A stretch of 64,000 bases of DNA from Rhodospirillales bacterium (GTDB lineage: Bacteria > Pseudomonadota > Alphaproteobacteria > Micavibrionales > UBA1664): the NCBI GenBank assembly GCA_023898805.1, contig CP060260.1, positions 1,878,050-1,942,049 on the forward strand, written 5' to 3'. The translations under genes and the position numbers were made by a program. The notes below the pieces were generated by a model. That model was given only the letters and a program-made list of their open reading frames with translations. It did not search any database and was not told where the DNA came from. How positions within the stretch are numbered: the stretch's first letter is position 1; each line of letters begins with the position of its first letter. Positions 1 through 6,998 of the stretch are shown here, piece after piece.

Positions 1-183
1 ACATGTATAGTTATATTAACGGTTAAAATTTTATTAAAACTGTGTTGAAACTTTTTAAGTTCTGACTTGAGTTAGCGCAAAACAGAAATCCATTACTGCA
101 ACTGTTCCTGCGGAGTTTTGAAAAAAGTAATTTCGCGGGGCATTTTCGAAAAATAAAATTTTTTGTAGACGCTGATGTTATGG
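1..183. other. AT-rich intergenic edge
   Basis: This stretch is much richer in A and T than the rest of the window and carries no convincing reading frame. It lies downstream of the sulfurtransferase gene. It may hold a promoter or terminator for a gene left of the window, but I see no clear hairpin with a T-run. Confidence 0.4.
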
Positions 184-1017
184 CTATTTCAGACCCAGCC
201 GGTCCGACCATTCGGTCCATGATCCGTCGAACACCGCGACATCGCGCAAGCCGGCCTGATACAGGCCTAGCGCCAACACGCAGGCCGTAACCCCCGAACC
301 GCAACTGGCGACGATCGGGCGACCGTCCGCCCGCAACGCGACGGCGGCGCTGGTGGCGGCATCGCACGGCATATGCTGCCCCGCCATGTCCAGAAAATCG
401 GTATAGGGCAGGCTGCGGCTGCCCGGAATATGTGCGGGAACGGCGTCGCCGTCCGGGGTATGGACCGTGGCGGCGAACCGCGCGGCGCTGCGCGCATCGA
501 CGATCAGCGTCGACCCGTTCTCGCTCGCGGCCTCAATCGCGTCGAAATCGCGATACAACGCTGGGTGGTAATGCGCGGTGAAATTCCGGGGCAGGGGGGC
601 ATGCGCGGGCCCGTTTTCAAGCGGAAATCCGCCCGCGCGCCATGCGGGCAACCCACCGTCCAGCACCTGCACGCGCGCATGTCCCATGACGCGGAACATC
701 CACCATACGCGCGCGGCGGCAAAGCTGACGCCGTTCTGGTCGTACACCACGACGGCATCGTCGTTGCCGATGCCCAGCGCGCCGACATCGCGTGCGAAAT
801 CCGCAGGCGCGGGCAGGGTATGGGGATAGGGCGCATCGGGGGCGGCCACCGCGTCGATATCGAAAAACCGTGCGCCGGGAATATGCCCGGCGGCAAAGGC
901 ACCCGCCGCGTCCGGCACGCCATAGCTGGCGTCGAGTATCCTGTATCGGCCGATCTGCGCCGCCAGCGTGGCGGCGTCGATCAGGGCGGTGTCTTCGTCA
1001 GGCTGTTGCTGTTGCAT
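184..1017 (-). CDS. sseA: 3-mercaptopyruvate/thiosulfate sulfurtransferase (two rhodanese domains)
   Basis: A 277-aa protein with tandem rhodanese domains. The N-terminal domain (about 10-130) is the structural copy and the C-terminal domain (about 155-275) is catalytic, with Cys239 in the loop CGSGVTAC. CGSGV(T/S) is the loop typical of mercaptopyruvate sulfurtransferases, which transfer sulfane sulfur to cyanide or thiols in the cytoplasm. The frame is open further upstream, but I place the start at the Met of MQQQQPDE because homology begins just after it and the longer reading would run far into the upstream gene. The start overlaps the end of the DUF4345 gene by 20 bp, so the two are probably cotranscribed. 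The substrate (mercaptopyruvate rather than thiosulfate) is inferred from the loop. Confidence 0.87.
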   Translation of the reverse strand: MQQQQPDEDTALIDAATLAAQIGRYRILDASYGVPDAAGAFAAGHIPGARFFDIDAVAAPDAPYPHTLPAPADFARDVGALGIGNDDAVVVYDQNGVSFAAARVWWMFRVMGHARVQVLDGGLPAWRAGGFPLENGPAHAPLPRNFTAHYHPALYRDFDAIEAASENGSTLIVDARSAARFAATVHTPDGDAVPAHIPGSRSLPYTDFLDMAGQHMPCDAATSAAVALRADGRPIVASCGSGVTACVLALGLYQAGLRDVAVFDGSWTEWSDRLGLK

Positions 1018-1474
1018 TTTCTTCGCGTGCCTTGCGTGCTGCCGCCGCCAGCGTTTTGTACTGATGCGCGATCCGGCGCTGCCACAGAAGCAACAGCGGC
1101 GCGACCACGACTTCAAGCGCCAGACTGATCAGCGTGTCGCGATCGGTGATTCCGCCCTCGACCACGCGGATCAGGCGGAACACCCCGCCCGCGAATACGG
1201 CCGATACCAGCACGTCGAAACGCCGCGAATGTTTTTCGATATGCGGCACGCTGGCCCAGAACCAGATGCCGATGGCCAGCATGATGCCGGAAAGATAGGT
1301 GAAATGGCTGTCCACAACATCGACCGCGCCGCGCATGCCAAAGGCGGGGTCGCTGATCCCGGCCATGCCGAACAGGGCGCCGCGCAGACCGCCCCACACG
1401 GTGAAACAGGCGGCCAGCGCCACGCAGATTTGCAGGCCGCGCCGCTCAAGCTTGAAAGAGGATAAAGGTGTCAT
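998..1474 (-). CDS. DUF4345-type small integral membrane protein
   Basis: A 158-aa protein with about four hydrophobic segments (roughly 14-34, 52-72, 86-105 and 114-132). The central pattern, with DSHFTYLSGIMLAIG and a following H-I-E-K-H, matches the DUF4345 family of bacterial inner-membrane proteins, whose function is unknown. The C-terminus is charged and probably cytoplasmic. Its last codons overlap the start of sseA, which suggests a two-gene operon on the minus strand. I see no enzymatic motif. Confidence 0.7.
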   Translation of the reverse strand: MTPLSSFKLERRGLQICVALAACFTVWGGLRGALFGMAGISDPAFGMRGAVDVVDSHFTYLSGIMLAIGIWFWASVPHIEKHSRRFDVLVSAVFAGGVFRLIRVVEGGITDRDTLISLALEVVVAPLLLLWQRRIAHQYKTLAAAARKAREENATATA

Positions 1475-1619
1475 GCGGGCAGTTTACGGCACGGGCAGAG
1501 GTTTTAAAAGCCACACGGATGGAAAGGTATTTTAATGGGTCTGCATGCGTGTGTATTTTGCGTATCGCGATTGCTGCGCTGCGCCTTGAACGGGCTGAAC
1601 GAGTCGGCACTATGGACGC

Positions 1620-1796
1620 ATGAAGACAAACACAGCCACGCAAAATCCCCTGACCCGCAAACTGGGCGCCGCCGCCCGCAATATTCAGGCGATCTGGTCG
1701 CACACCCACGCCGCCAACGCGATCGCCGCGCCGGTGTCTGTATCGGCGGGTTTTTCGCCCAAGGATATTTACTGCGCCGACCGCGCGACGGATTAA
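1620..1796 (+). CDS. Small 58-aa hypothetical protein
   Basis: ATG at 1620 opens a 58-codon frame ending in TAA at 1794-1796. The product begins MKTNTATQNPLTRKLG and is mildly basic, with an Ala-rich middle and a single Cys near the end. No family is recognised. The ribosome-binding site is weak (GGA close to the start). The stop codon is the first three bases of the 8-bp target duplication of the IS1595 element, so the insertion left the frame intact but separated it from the terminator hairpin that lies beyond the element (2552-2579). Codon use matches neighbouring genes. It could be a real small gene or chance. Confidence 0.4.
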   Translation: MKTNTATQNPLTRKLGAAARNIQAIWSHTHAANAIAAPVSVSAGFSPKDIYCADRATD

Positions 1797-1801
1797 TTTT
1801 T
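1794..1801. repeat. Left target-site duplication of the IS (TAATTTTT)
   Basis: TAATTTTT lies directly left of the left inverted repeat and is repeated exactly at 2526-2533. Eight bases is the duplication length expected for IS1595-family transposition. Confidence 0.9.
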
Positions 1802-1819
1802 GGGGCTGATGTAGCTAAG
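1802..1819. repeat. Left terminal inverted repeat of the IS
   Basis: GGGGCTGATGTAGCTAAG is an exact inverted copy of 2508-2525. The transposase stop codon (TAG read on the minus strand, 1815-1817) lies inside this repeat. Confidence 0.93.
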
Positions 1820-2480
1820 GCTTGTTGATTTCGGATTGGTACCACGATTTAAGCTGTTTTAACAAGGCGTTATGGTTACCGCCGTTGAAGCGCCATTCAC
1901 ACTCCTTCAAAAACCAGTAAAAACTGCTCTTGGGGATGCCATTGAAACGTCGCAGATGACGTTTCGACTGGTTCCAAAAATTCTCGATGCCGTTGATGTG
2001 ATGCCCCCGCTTGTTCACGAAGGTCTGCGAGTGGTTCACGCGCTTGTGATGGAACTCTGACACGTCGAGCACATCGTACACCTGAAAACTGTCGGTATAG
2101 ACGATGCTATCGGGCGTGACCTTATCCCGAATGATGGGAATAATAGTTGCCGCTTTTGCATCCGGTATGATGGCGGTATAAACCCGACCACCGCGCTTCA
2201 ACAGGCCGAATACAGGCACTTTTCCGGCAGCGCCTCGCCCGCGTTTGCCTTTGCGGACACCACCGAAATAACTCTCATCGGCTTCAATCTCACCGGAGAG
2301 CACGAAACTCTCCTGCTTGCTGGCAACCAGTTGCCGGAGACGCTGGAAAAACACGACAGCCGTTCGTCCCTGAACGCCAACCAGTTCAGCCGCAGCTCGC
2401 GCCGTTGCCCCGGCCACAAAATGTTCCAGCAACTTCTCCTGCGTCCGGACAGGCATCCGGCTTTTTCTCGGAAAAATCAT
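1815..2480 (-). CDS. IS1595-family transposase (DDE, ISXO2-like domain)
   Basis: A 221-aa transposase. An N-terminal HTH-like region (about 10-55) is followed by the ISXO2-like catalytic domain. Candidate catalytic acids are Asp68 in EADESYFGG, Asp130 in YTDSFQVYD and Glu166 in GIENFWNQSKRHLRRFNG, with the Lys/Arg-rich helix typical of IS1016-like enzymes. A basic Gly-rich loop follows YFGG. The frame is complete and unbroken and starts 28 bp inside the right inverted repeat, so the protein is likely functional. The enzyme would bind the 18-bp ends and carry out cut-and-paste or replicative transposition. Confidence 0.93.
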   Translation of the reverse strand: MIFPRKSRMPVRTQEKLLEHFVAGATARAAAELVGVQGRTAVVFFQRLRQLVASKQESFVLSGEIEADESYFGGVRKGKRGRGAAGKVPVFGLLKRGGRVYTAIIPDAKAATIIPIIRDKVTPDSIVYTDSFQVYDVLDVSEFHHKRVNHSQTFVNKRGHHINGIENFWNQSKRHLRRFNGIPKSSFYWFLKECEWRFNGGNHNALLKQLKSWYQSEINKP

Positions 2481-2507
2481 GCGCTAAACGTAACCCCTCT
2501 AGGTCCA

Positions 2508-2525
2508 CTTAGCTACATCAGCCCC
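2508..2525. repeat. Right terminal inverted repeat of the IS
   Basis: CTTAGCTACATCAGCCCC is the exact inverse complement of the left end at 1802-1819. The transposase promoter must lie between it and the start codon at 2480. Confidence 0.93.
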
Positions 2526-2533
2526 TAATTTTT
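2526..2533. repeat. Right target-site duplication of the IS (TAATTTTT)
   Basis: Exact copy of the eight bases at 1794-1801, directly outside the right inverted repeat. Confidence 0.9.
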
Positions 2534-2551
2534 TAGCGTTCCGTGAAAAAC

Positions 2552-2579
2552 AAAAACGGCCCGCAATGGGGCCTTTTTT
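2552..2579. terminator. Bidirectional intrinsic terminator
   Basis: A five-base GC stem (GGCCC at 2558-2562, GGGCC at 2569-2573) is flanked by a run of A on the left and T on the right, so it can end transcription from either side. Before the IS insertion it would have lain shortly after the 58-aa ORF. It could also stop read-through from tRNA-Asn on the minus strand. Confidence 0.7.
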
Positions 2580-2614
2580 GTTTTTATGCTCCGTTGTCTT
2601 GTAAAGAATAGCCC

Positions 2615-2630
2615 GAGCAGGATTCGAACC
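2615..2630 (-). repeat. tRNA 3'-tail fragment downstream of tRNA-Asn
   Basis: GAGCAGGATTCGAACC at 2615-2630 repeats the T-arm/acceptor segment of tRNA-Asn at 2707-2722. Read on the minus strand it is a GGTTCGAATCC T-loop followed by an acceptor-like strand, preceded by a GC-rich hairpin (GTGCC/GGCAC, about 2640-2653) and a TTCGTCCG motif. The rest of a tRNA is missing, so it is a tRNA-tail remnant rather than a gene. A similar arrangement follows tRNA-Cys. Confidence 0.65.
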
Positions 2631-2697
2631 ACCAAGGCGTGCCGCTCAGGCACGCCGGACGAAAAAATCGCAGGTTCGGAATCGATCGGACGAAGAA

Positions 2698-2772
2698 TGG
2701 CTCCCTGAGCAGGATTCGAACCTGCGACCAATCGATTAACAGTCGATTGCTCTACCGCTGAGCTATCAGGGA
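2698..2772 (-). tRNA. tRNA-Asn (GTT)
   Basis: The minus strand folds into a complete cloverleaf. The acceptor TCCCTGA pairs with TCAGGGA, the D-arm contains AGCTCAGCGGTAGAGC, the anticodon loop reads CTGTTAA with anticodon GTT, and the T-arm has GGTTCGAATCC. Discriminator G and an encoded CCA follow (2698-2700). GTT decodes asparagine. The gene reads away from metA-side genes and toward the tRNA-tail fragment and the IS. Confidence 0.96.
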
Positions 2773-2808
2773 ATACCGAAAAGTCAGGCCTATGGGATAC
2801 GGATTTTT

Positions 2809-3723
2809 TTATAACTGGTCAAGATCATATGGCGTGCCCTGATAGACCATGTTGATCCAGTTGGAAAACAGCAAGGTTCTGTGCGCGCGCCAGGTGATTT
2901 TCGGGGCCTGTTTCGGGTCGTTTCCGGGAAAGTAATTGGCCGGGAAACTGTCGCCGAACCCGGATTCCAGATCGCGAAAATACTCGAATGCCAGCGTATC
3001 CGCGTCGTATTCAAGGTGATTGAACATATAGGCCCGGCGCTCTGCCGGCTGCCACGCCAGACACAGCCCGGTTTCCGGATTATCGGCCAAAACCTCAAGC
3101 CCCGGCGTCTTTTCCAGCACCTCGCCGGTATGGACTTCGGTGTTGCGCGCGACGCAGACCGGAAAATCGTCGTCGAATCCGGCGATCAGCGGGTGAAAGG
3201 GCATCAGGATGCGGTGGTTGTACACCCCGAAACGCTTGCCCGGCGTGGGGTGTTTTTCGACCCCGTGAAAATGTTTGAGCGCGGCCTGCGCCCCCCAGCA
3301 GATGAAAAAGCTGGAATACACGTTGCGTGCCGACCAGTCGAAAATCCGTTGCAACTCGTCCCAATAGGTCACCTGTTCGTAAGGCAGGTACTCGATCGGC
3401 GCGCCGGTGACGATCAGCGCGTCGAAACGGTGGTCCTTCACATCCTCCCATGTCTGGTAGAACGCCAGAAGATGCTCCTTCGGCGTGTTTTTCGATTCAT
3501 GGCTGGCCGTGCGCAACAGTGTCATTTCGACTTGCAGCGGCGTCGCGCCCAGCGCGCGCAGGAACTGCGTCTCGGTCGGGATTTTGTTGGGCATCAGGTT
3601 GAGCAGCGCAATGCGCAACGGGCGGATATCCTGATGCAGCGCGCGGTCGGCGAGGATCAGCGGGATGCGCTCGGCCTCAAGGATGCCGCGCGCGGGCAGG
3701 TCGTTGGGAATTTTGATGGGCAT
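2809..3723 (-). CDS. metA: Homoserine O-acyltransferase, MetA family (probably acetyl-CoA dependent)
   Basis: A 304-aa class-I-glutamine-amidotransferase-like enzyme that acylates L-homoserine in methionine synthesis. The nucleophile is Cys142 in FFICWGAQAAL; the His236-x-Glu238 pair in FNHLEYDADT completes the active site (E. coli His235/Glu237). Residue 111, in TGAPIEYLP, is Glu. In this family Glu111 is associated with acetyl-CoA use and Gly111 with succinyl-CoA use, so this is more likely an O-acetyltransferase despite the succinyltransferase family name. I place the start at MPIKIPND because homology begins there. It overlaps the end of the upstream RNase H-like gene by 47 bp, suggesting cotranscription. 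Confidence 0.9.
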   Translation of the reverse strand: MPIKIPNDLPARGILEAERIPLILADRALHQDIRPLRIALLNLMPNKIPTETQFLRALGATPLQVEMTLLRTASHESKNTPKEHLLAFYQTWEDVKDHRFDALIVTGAPIEYLPYEQVTYWDELQRIFDWSARNVYSSFFICWGAQAALKHFHGVEKHPTPGKRFGVYNHRILMPFHPLIAGFDDDFPVCVARNTEVHTGEVLEKTPGLEVLADNPETGLCLAWQPAERRAYMFNHLEYDADTLAFEYFRDLESGFGDSFPANYFPGNDPKQAPKITWRAHRTLLFSNWINMVYQGTPYDLDQL

Positions 3724-4213
3724 GTCGTCCGCCGTGGCTGCTGGCTGCTCTGGTTTTCTTCTTGTTCGGCGGTGTCGATGCCGCGCGCGCCAGTGTATGC
3801 GCAAGGCCCATGTTAGGCGAGGATTTATCGCGGGTATAAATATACGTGACGTGACCAACTCCGGTCTTGGCGCGCGCCGCACGGTTGAATGCGCGCATCA
3901 GGTCTTCGTCCCCGCGCTTGTTACTGCCGCTGACGGTGCCGGCCTGAAGCCATTCCATGACGTTTGTGCAATCCATATGGACGCATACGCTACTGCCCCG
4001 TGGCGCATCTTCGAGCGCCAGCGCAAAGGCAAGCAGTTCCGCCGTATCCGAGCCATTGCCAACATTGGGCATGTAATCGCGCACGGTACGCGAGCCTTTC
4101 ACGCGCCGCGCATGGGGGTCGTTTTCCGTGTTCGTGCGCACCCAGCCCGCGCCCATGGTGTCGTGTCGGTCGCGATAACTCCCGTCGCACCAGATATGGA
4201 TAAGTCCAGCCAT
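3677..4213 (-). CDS. RNase H-like fold protein
   Basis: A 178-aa protein with RNase HI-like motifs: Asp10 in WCDGSYR, Glu59 in DTAELLAFALAL and Asp81 in HMDCTNV. At the position of the fourth carboxylate (normally A-D-x-L-A) the sequence has His139 in GLAHTLARA, so activity may be altered or absent. The last 40 residues are basic and low-complexity. It could process RNA-DNA hybrids like RnhA or be a divergent structural relative. Its end overlaps metA by 47 bp. The upstream promoter places the transcription start at the ATG, so the mRNA may be leaderless. Confidence 0.65.
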   Translation of the reverse strand: MAGLIHIWCDGSYRDRHDTMGAGWVRTNTENDPHARRVKGSRTVRDYMPNVGNGSDTAELLAFALALEDAPRGSSVCVHMDCTNVMEWLQAGTVSGSNKRGDEDLMRAFNRAARAKTGVGHVTYIYTRDKSSPNMGLAHTLARAASTPPNKKKTRAASSHGGRHAHQNSQRPARARHP

Positions 4214-4219
4214 GCGGTT

Positions 4220-4248
4220 TTTATAAAGCCCGCGCGCGATATTTTCAA
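4220..4248 (-). promoter_or_regulatory. Sigma70-like promoter of the RNase H-like/metA operon
   Basis: On the minus strand TTGAAA (4243-4248) and TATAAA (4220-4225) are separated by 17 bp. Initiation about seven bases after the -10 falls on the A of the start codon at 4213, predicting a leaderless transcript. Confidence 0.6.
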
Positions 4249-4280
4249 GTTATGCAAAAAACCGAAGGCGTGCGCTTCAC

Positions 4281-4436
4281 CGGACGAAAGTCCGCAATGT
4301 ATAGTGCGCCGGTTCAGGGAGGTGAAAAGGATGGAGGCGCGAGCCGGAATCGAACCACCCGCGGACGAAGGTCCGCGATTATTGTACGCCGGTTCAGGGA
4401 GGTGAAAAGGATGGAGGCGCGAGCCGGAATCGAACC
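4281..4436 (-). repeat. Tandem repeat (80-bp period) containing the tRNA-Cys 3' end
   Basis: A 48-bp core holding the last part of tRNA-Cys with its CCA and the following spacer occurs at about 4309-4356 and again at 4389-4436. Each copy is followed on its left by a hairpin of the form CGGACGAAngTCCG (4281-4294 and 4362-4375). The outer copy is only a tRNA tail; the inner one belongs to the intact gene. The copies are almost identical, so the duplication is recent or maintained by recombination. Confidence 0.85.
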
Positions 4437-4485
4437 GGCGTGGAAGGATTTGCAGTCCTCTGCCTCACCACTCGGCCATCGCGCC
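4412..4485 (-). tRNA. tRNA-Cys (GCA)
   Basis: The minus strand gives a full cloverleaf. The acceptor GGCGCGA pairs with TCGCGCC, the D-arm contains GCCGAGTGG, the anticodon loop is CTGCAAA with anticodon GCA, and the T-arm has GGTTCGATTCC. Discriminator T and an encoded CCA (4412-4414) follow. It is the likely source of the tail copy 80 bp further along. Confidence 0.96.
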
Positions 4486-4624
4486 ATCCCAAGGATGCTT
4501 TGGGTATCATGCGGCGCGACGAAATGCCATTACTTTTATTGGCGGCAGCACTGGTGTTTTCGGAAGGTTTGCGCTAACTTATCCACAGTCGACGCAAGAA
4601 TATATCCGAGTGGAATCTCCCGAA

Positions 4625-5290
4625 ATGACCGATTTTGCCAAGGCGCGCCTGAATATGGTTAACGCCCAGCTTTTGACCAATGGGGTACACGACCCGGCGC
4701 TGGTGGAAGTGTATCGCCACCTGCCGCGTGAAACCTTGGTCGATGCCGCGCAGGCGCCGCATGTCTATCGTGACGAGGATCTGCCGCTACCCGGCGGTCG
4801 CTGGATGCTGGAGCCGTTGGTCGAGGCGCGGATGATTCAGGCCGTTTTGCGCGAACCCGTGCGCCATGCGCTGGTGATCGGGGCGGCAACCCTGTCTGCC
4901 GTTGCTGTTCTGGCCCGTTTCGTCCCCGGCATCACGGTGGTTGAGCCGGACGGGCATCTGCGCGCCGCCGCGCAGGACCGTTTATGCGCGCGCGACGGTG
5001 TGCATGTGACTCTGGTCGATGCGCCGCTGCAACAGGGTGCGGTTGATGCGGGGCCGTATGACGCCATTCTGATCCCCGGCGCGGTTTCTGGAATTCCCAT
5101 GAAGCTGCTTGAACAACTGGCTCCGCACGGACAGATGGTCTGCGTACTGCGCGAAACCCCGCGCGAACAGGGGCGCATCGTATCCTCCCGCCGCGCGCCC
5201 CAGGACGGCGCACCGGAAATCGTGACGCTTTATGACGCGGCAACGCCCTACATGCACGGCTTCGCGCCGGAACGGGAGTTTGTATTCTGA
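4625..5290 (+). CDS. Protein-L-isoaspartate methyltransferase-like protein, degenerate SAM site
   Basis: A 221-aa protein of the PCMT family. The N-terminus (MTDFAKARLNMVNAQL) matches the short alphaproteobacterial PCMT-like proteins encoded just before tolC. PCMT enzymes methylate damaged isoaspartyl residues using S-adenosylmethionine. Here the glycine-rich SAM loop, normally DVGxGxGY, reads VIGAATLSAVAVLA, so cofactor binding is doubtful. I chose the ATG at 4625 over the in-frame GTG at 4610 because homology starts there. It overlaps tolC by one base (TGATG), so the two are translationally coupled. Confidence 0.7.
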   Translation: MTDFAKARLNMVNAQLLTNGVHDPALVEVYRHLPRETLVDAAQAPHVYRDEDLPLPGGRWMLEPLVEARMIQAVLREPVRHALVIGAATLSAVAVLARFVPGITVVEPDGHLRAAAQDRLCARDGVHVTLVDAPLQQGAVDAGPYDAILIPGAVSGIPMKLLEQLAPHGQMVCVLRETPREQGRIVSSRRAPQDGAPEIVTLYDAATPYMHGFAPEREFVF

Positions 5291-6894
5291 TGACCGACAC
5301 ACGCACCCGACTTAAACTCACCATCGCGGCGGCTTCCTTGCTGGCCGCGTTTCCGGCATCCGCGCCCGCACGGGCCGACATGACCGCCGACATTCTTTCG
5401 ACGCCCGCGACGGTGACCGAACCCGGCCGCCGTTCCGCGCCCTTGGTATCGGAAACGCCTGTGCCCGCTGTAACGGTAGCCGAAACAATGATCGCCTCCG
5501 CGCCGAAATCCGCACCGGTGGTGGAACAGCAACCGAAATCCGCCCCCGCGCCCGCAATCTCCGAAGCCGCGCCGCCGCCTGTCGCGCAGGATCACGCATC
5601 ATCGGCCTCGATGAACGACATTTTGGCCGCCGCCTATACCGACAGCCCGGCCCTGCGGGCCGAGCGCGAAACCCTGCGCCAGCAATACGAAAACGTCGCG
5701 CTGGCGCAGTCGAACCGCCGCCCGGTGGTCACTGCCGGCGGCGGCATCGCATGGGAAGGATTGGACAGCAATCCCGGCGGGCGCGCCACCCTGTATCCGC
5801 GCAATATCGGCGTAACCGCCACGCAGTATCTTTATCGCGGCGGCGCCACGCTGGCCGAGGTCGAACGGCAACTGCGCCTGTCCGACGCCGCGATCGCCGC
5901 CTATGACACGGCGGTCCAGAACACGTTGTTGACGGTGGTCACCGCCGCGATGGACATTCAAAACGCGCGCGCCACCATCGATCTGACCGACGCCAACCGC
6001 GCAGTGATCGATCGGCAGCTGGCCAGTGTGACCCGTGGTTTCGATGTCGGTGAACTGACCCGCACCGACGTGGCGCAGGCACAGGCGCGCCTGTCCGGGG
6101 CCGATGCCGCGCTTTTGGCCGCGCACGCCAATTTTTCGTCGGCGCTTGCGCGCTTCCGGCAATATGCCGGAGCGGACGGCGCCGATCTGGTGCTGAAAAT
6201 CGATCCGCACGCGCTGCCCGTCCCTGCATCGCTGGATGCCGCCTTGGCGCAGGCCGATGCCGCCCACCCGACGATTTTGGCGGCAAAGGCCGCCGAGCAG
6301 GCGGCCGAGGCCGCGATCCGCGCCGCGCAGGCTGGCCTGTTGCCCAGCGTGAGCGCGCAGGCCGGTGTCGGCAAGGCCTGGGATCAGACCACCGTGGTCA
6401 ACGACGTCGCCAATGCGACACTGGGGCTGAACGCCAGCGTGCCTCTTTATGACGGCGGCGCCTCGCGCGCCCGTATCCGTCAGGCGAAACACGCGAAACG
6501 CGAAGCCGGGGACCGCGTGGCCGATGCGAAACGCGCGGTCGATGAACAGGTGACATCGGCATGGAACAATTACAATGCCGCGCTGGCCCAGATCGGTGCG
6601 CGCGCGAAACAGGCCGACGCCGCGCAGATTGCCCGCGACGGCGTGCACCGCGAAATGGAAGTCGGCACGCGCACCGTGCTTGACGAACTCAACGCCGATC
6701 AGGAATTGCTGGACGCGCAGGTCGGCAAGGTTCAGGCGAACCGCGATGCGGTGGTCGCCGCCTACGCACTTATGGCTGCGACGGGACAACTGACCGGTGA
6801 ATCGCTGGGTCTGTTCAGTGCCGATGCCGAGCGCGCAAAAGTCCACGCGACGCAGGAAAAATGGCTGGGCACCGATATCGAGGGTGCCGACTAG
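5290..6894 (+). CDS. tolC: TolC-family outer-membrane efflux channel
   Basis: A 534-aa protein with a signal peptide ending near residue 30 (ASAPARA) and two outer-membrane-efflux repeats covering about 105-500. The start of the first repeat contains AAAYTDSPALRAERETL. A Pro/Ala-rich linker of about 70 residues sits between the signal peptide and the first repeat, longer than in E. coli TolC. As a trimer it would form the outer-membrane and periplasmic exit duct of type I secretion or RND/ABC efflux systems. No inner-membrane pump is encoded next to it. It is coupled to the PCMT-like gene upstream. Confidence 0.9.
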   Translation: MTDTRTRLKLTIAAASLLAAFPASAPARADMTADILSTPATVTEPGRRSAPLVSETPVPAVTVAETMIASAPKSAPVVEQQPKSAPAPAISEAAPPPVAQDHASSASMNDILAAAYTDSPALRAERETLRQQYENVALAQSNRRPVVTAGGGIAWEGLDSNPGGRATLYPRNIGVTATQYLYRGGATLAEVERQLRLSDAAIAAYDTAVQNTLLTVVTAAMDIQNARATIDLTDANRAVIDRQLASVTRGFDVGELTRTDVAQAQARLSGADAALLAAHANFSSALARFRQYAGADGADLVLKIDPHALPVPASLDAALAQADAAHPTILAAKAAEQAAEAAIRAAQAGLLPSVSAQAGVGKAWDQTTVVNDVANATLGLNASVPLYDGGASRARIRQAKHAKREAGDRVADAKRAVDEQVTSAWNNYNAALAQIGARAKQADAAQIARDGVHREMEVGTRTVLDELNADQELLDAQVGKVQANRDAVVAAYALMAATGQLTGESLGLFSADAERAKVHATQEKWLGTDIEGAD

Positions 6895-6998
6895 TCCGCA
6901 TGGTCTTTTTCATGTTTATGTCTTCTGCGCATTGACGCCGCGACCGTACAGCCGCGATAATATCTCTTAATAACTTTGGGCAAAGGTCTTGTCGCCCT

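Larger units (their letters stand above)
1802..2525 (-). mobile_element. Complete IS1595-family insertion sequence (IS1016-like), 724 bp
   Basis: The element has perfect 18-bp terminal inverted repeats (1802-1819 and 2508-2525), one transposase gene on the minus strand filling most of its length, and an identical 8-bp flanking duplication TAATTTTT. The size and architecture fit the IS1016-type branch of the IS1595 family. The intact frame, perfect ends and unmutated duplication indicate a recent and probably still mobile insertion. It sits exactly at the stop codon of the 58-aa ORF and upstream of a terminator, so it disrupts no visible coding sequence. Confidence 0.93.

Noticed and set aside
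4281..4375. CRISPR-like repeat next to tRNA-Cys
   Set aside because: Only two units, made of a tRNA tail and a hairpin, with no spacers and no cas genes.
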